This document shows, piece by piece, positions 63,238 through 64,000 of a stretch of 64,000 nucleotides of DNA. Position 1 is the stretch's first letter. Every line of letters begins with the position of its first letter. Under the pieces are notes generated by a model that was not told the origin of the DNA, searched no databases, and saw nothing but the letters and a program-made list of their open reading frames with translations. The stretch is from Gammaproteobacteria bacterium (GTDB taxonomy: Bacteria > Pseudomonadota > Gammaproteobacteria > SG8-11), in the NCBI GenBank assembly GCA_024641505.1, contig JAHECY010000008.1, forward strand, positions 22,749-86,748. Direction: 5' to 3'. The translations under genes and the position numbers were made by a program.

Positions 63238-63322
63238 TGGTGCGAAAGGAGAGACTCGAACTCTCACGGGTTACCCCACTGGAACCTAAATCCAGCGCGT
63301 CTACCAGTTCCGCCACATTCGC
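63238..63322 (-). tRNA. tRNA-Leu (TAG)
   Basis: GCGAATGTGGCGGAACTGGTAGACGCGCTGGATTTAGGTTCCAGTGGGGTAACCCGTGAGAGTTCGAGTCTCTCCTTTCGCACCA; long variable arm. Confidence 0.95.
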
Positions 63323-63417
63323 TTGACTCGGGAATTTTATTACAAGAACAGCAATTTACTATAACGGGCTGATATCTCAAAGGATTTTATAATAGCCCTA
63401 CGGGAGACATGAAATGT

Positions 63418-63493
63418 TGGTGGGCCGTGTAGGGATCGAACCTACGACCCGCGGATTAAGAGTCCGCTGCTCTACCAGCTGAGCTAACGGCCC
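63418..63493 (-). tRNA. tRNA-Lys (CTT)
   Basis: GGGCCGTTAGCTCAGCTGGTAGAGCAGCGGACTCTTAATCCGCGGGTCGTAGGTTCGATCCCTACACGGCCCACCA. Confidence 0.95.
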
Positions 63494-63574
63494 AACATTT
63501 TTTAAACTGACTACCCTCGACTGGTTTTTGGCTAGACCGCTATTACCATCTTGCCTTCGCCCAGTCTGCGAAAA

Positions 63575-63650
63575 TGGGGTGAACGATGGGGATCGAACCC
63601 ACGACAACAGGAGTCACAATCCTGTGCTCTACCAACTGAGCTACGCCCAC
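63575..63650 (-). tRNA. tRNA-His (GTG)
   Basis: GTGGGCGTAGCTCAGTTGGTAGAGCACAGGATTGTGACTCCTGTTGTCGTGGGTTCGATCCCCATCGTTCACCCCA. Confidence 0.94.
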
Positions 63651-63729
63651 CACTGAACCATGCACGCTGTCTGATCTTGATCAGACCAGAAACCCAGATC
63701 GGCCCGCGAGCTGCCGTCTATTACGACTA

Positions 63730-63806
63730 TGGCGCGCCCGGCAGGACTCGAACCTGCTACCCTCGGCTTAGAAGGCCGATGCTCTATCCGGATGAGCTAC
63801 GGGCGC
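63730..63806 (-). tRNA. tRNA-Arg (TCT)
   Basis: GCGCCCGTAGCTCATCCGGATAGAGCATCGGCCTTCTAAGCCGAGGGTAGCAGGTTCGAGTCCTGCCGGGCGCGCCA. Confidence 0.95.
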
Positions 63807-64000
63807 AGTACTGTAAAACTTGCGTTATCTATTATCCAATGTGTTGAAGCATAACGCCACATCACAATAGGTAAACTTAATGATAACGTCGGGAGTTCGA
63901 ATCCGATACTGCCGTATTATCATTAGCACCGTGGCTCATCGCCACATCACTGTCAATTTGGTCGGGGTAGAGAGATGACCGCCTCCGCTACGCTCCGGCG

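Noticed and set aside
63136-63847. ORFs 63136-63372, 63398-63607 and 63551-63847
   Set aside because: Spurious frames across tRNA genes (e.g. GPLAQLVEQRTLNPRVVGSIPTRPT, CERRDSNSHG).

Overview
The window is gammaproteobacterial chromosome, inferred from gene content and synteny; the species was not assigned. No CRISPR array, rRNA, intact IS element or prophage was seen. Housekeeping blocks: amiB-tsaE-nnrDE / queG, orn / phhB-like / rsgA, tsaB-dinG/yoaA, dapE, fadL-type porin + VolA-like lipase, trkH, yebC, acnB, purB, and tig-clpP-clpX-lon-hupB-tRNA-Val-tRNA-Asp-ppiD, ending in a tRNA-Leu/Lys/His/Arg cluster. The less ordinary content is signalling. (i) A CHASE2 class III cyclase is followed by a FecR-TPR-beta-barrel protein. 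That protein is an open frame of 1029 codons or more, running off the left edge and absent from the supplied ORF track. (ii) A double cNMP-binding + rhodanese protein. (iii) A protein whose receiver and GGDEF domains have both lost their signature residues, convergent with an orphan PhnD-type binding protein + hybrid histidine kinase pair. (iv) A perfect CRP-type palindrome upstream of an outer-membrane-type gene. There are also structured non-coding elements: a leader hairpin plus terminator before an EamA transporter, orphan terminators suggesting small RNAs, a dispersed GGTGCGTAATACGCACC palindrome, and a nested inverted repeat between lon and hupB. All calls come from reading the sequence and translations; no searches were run.
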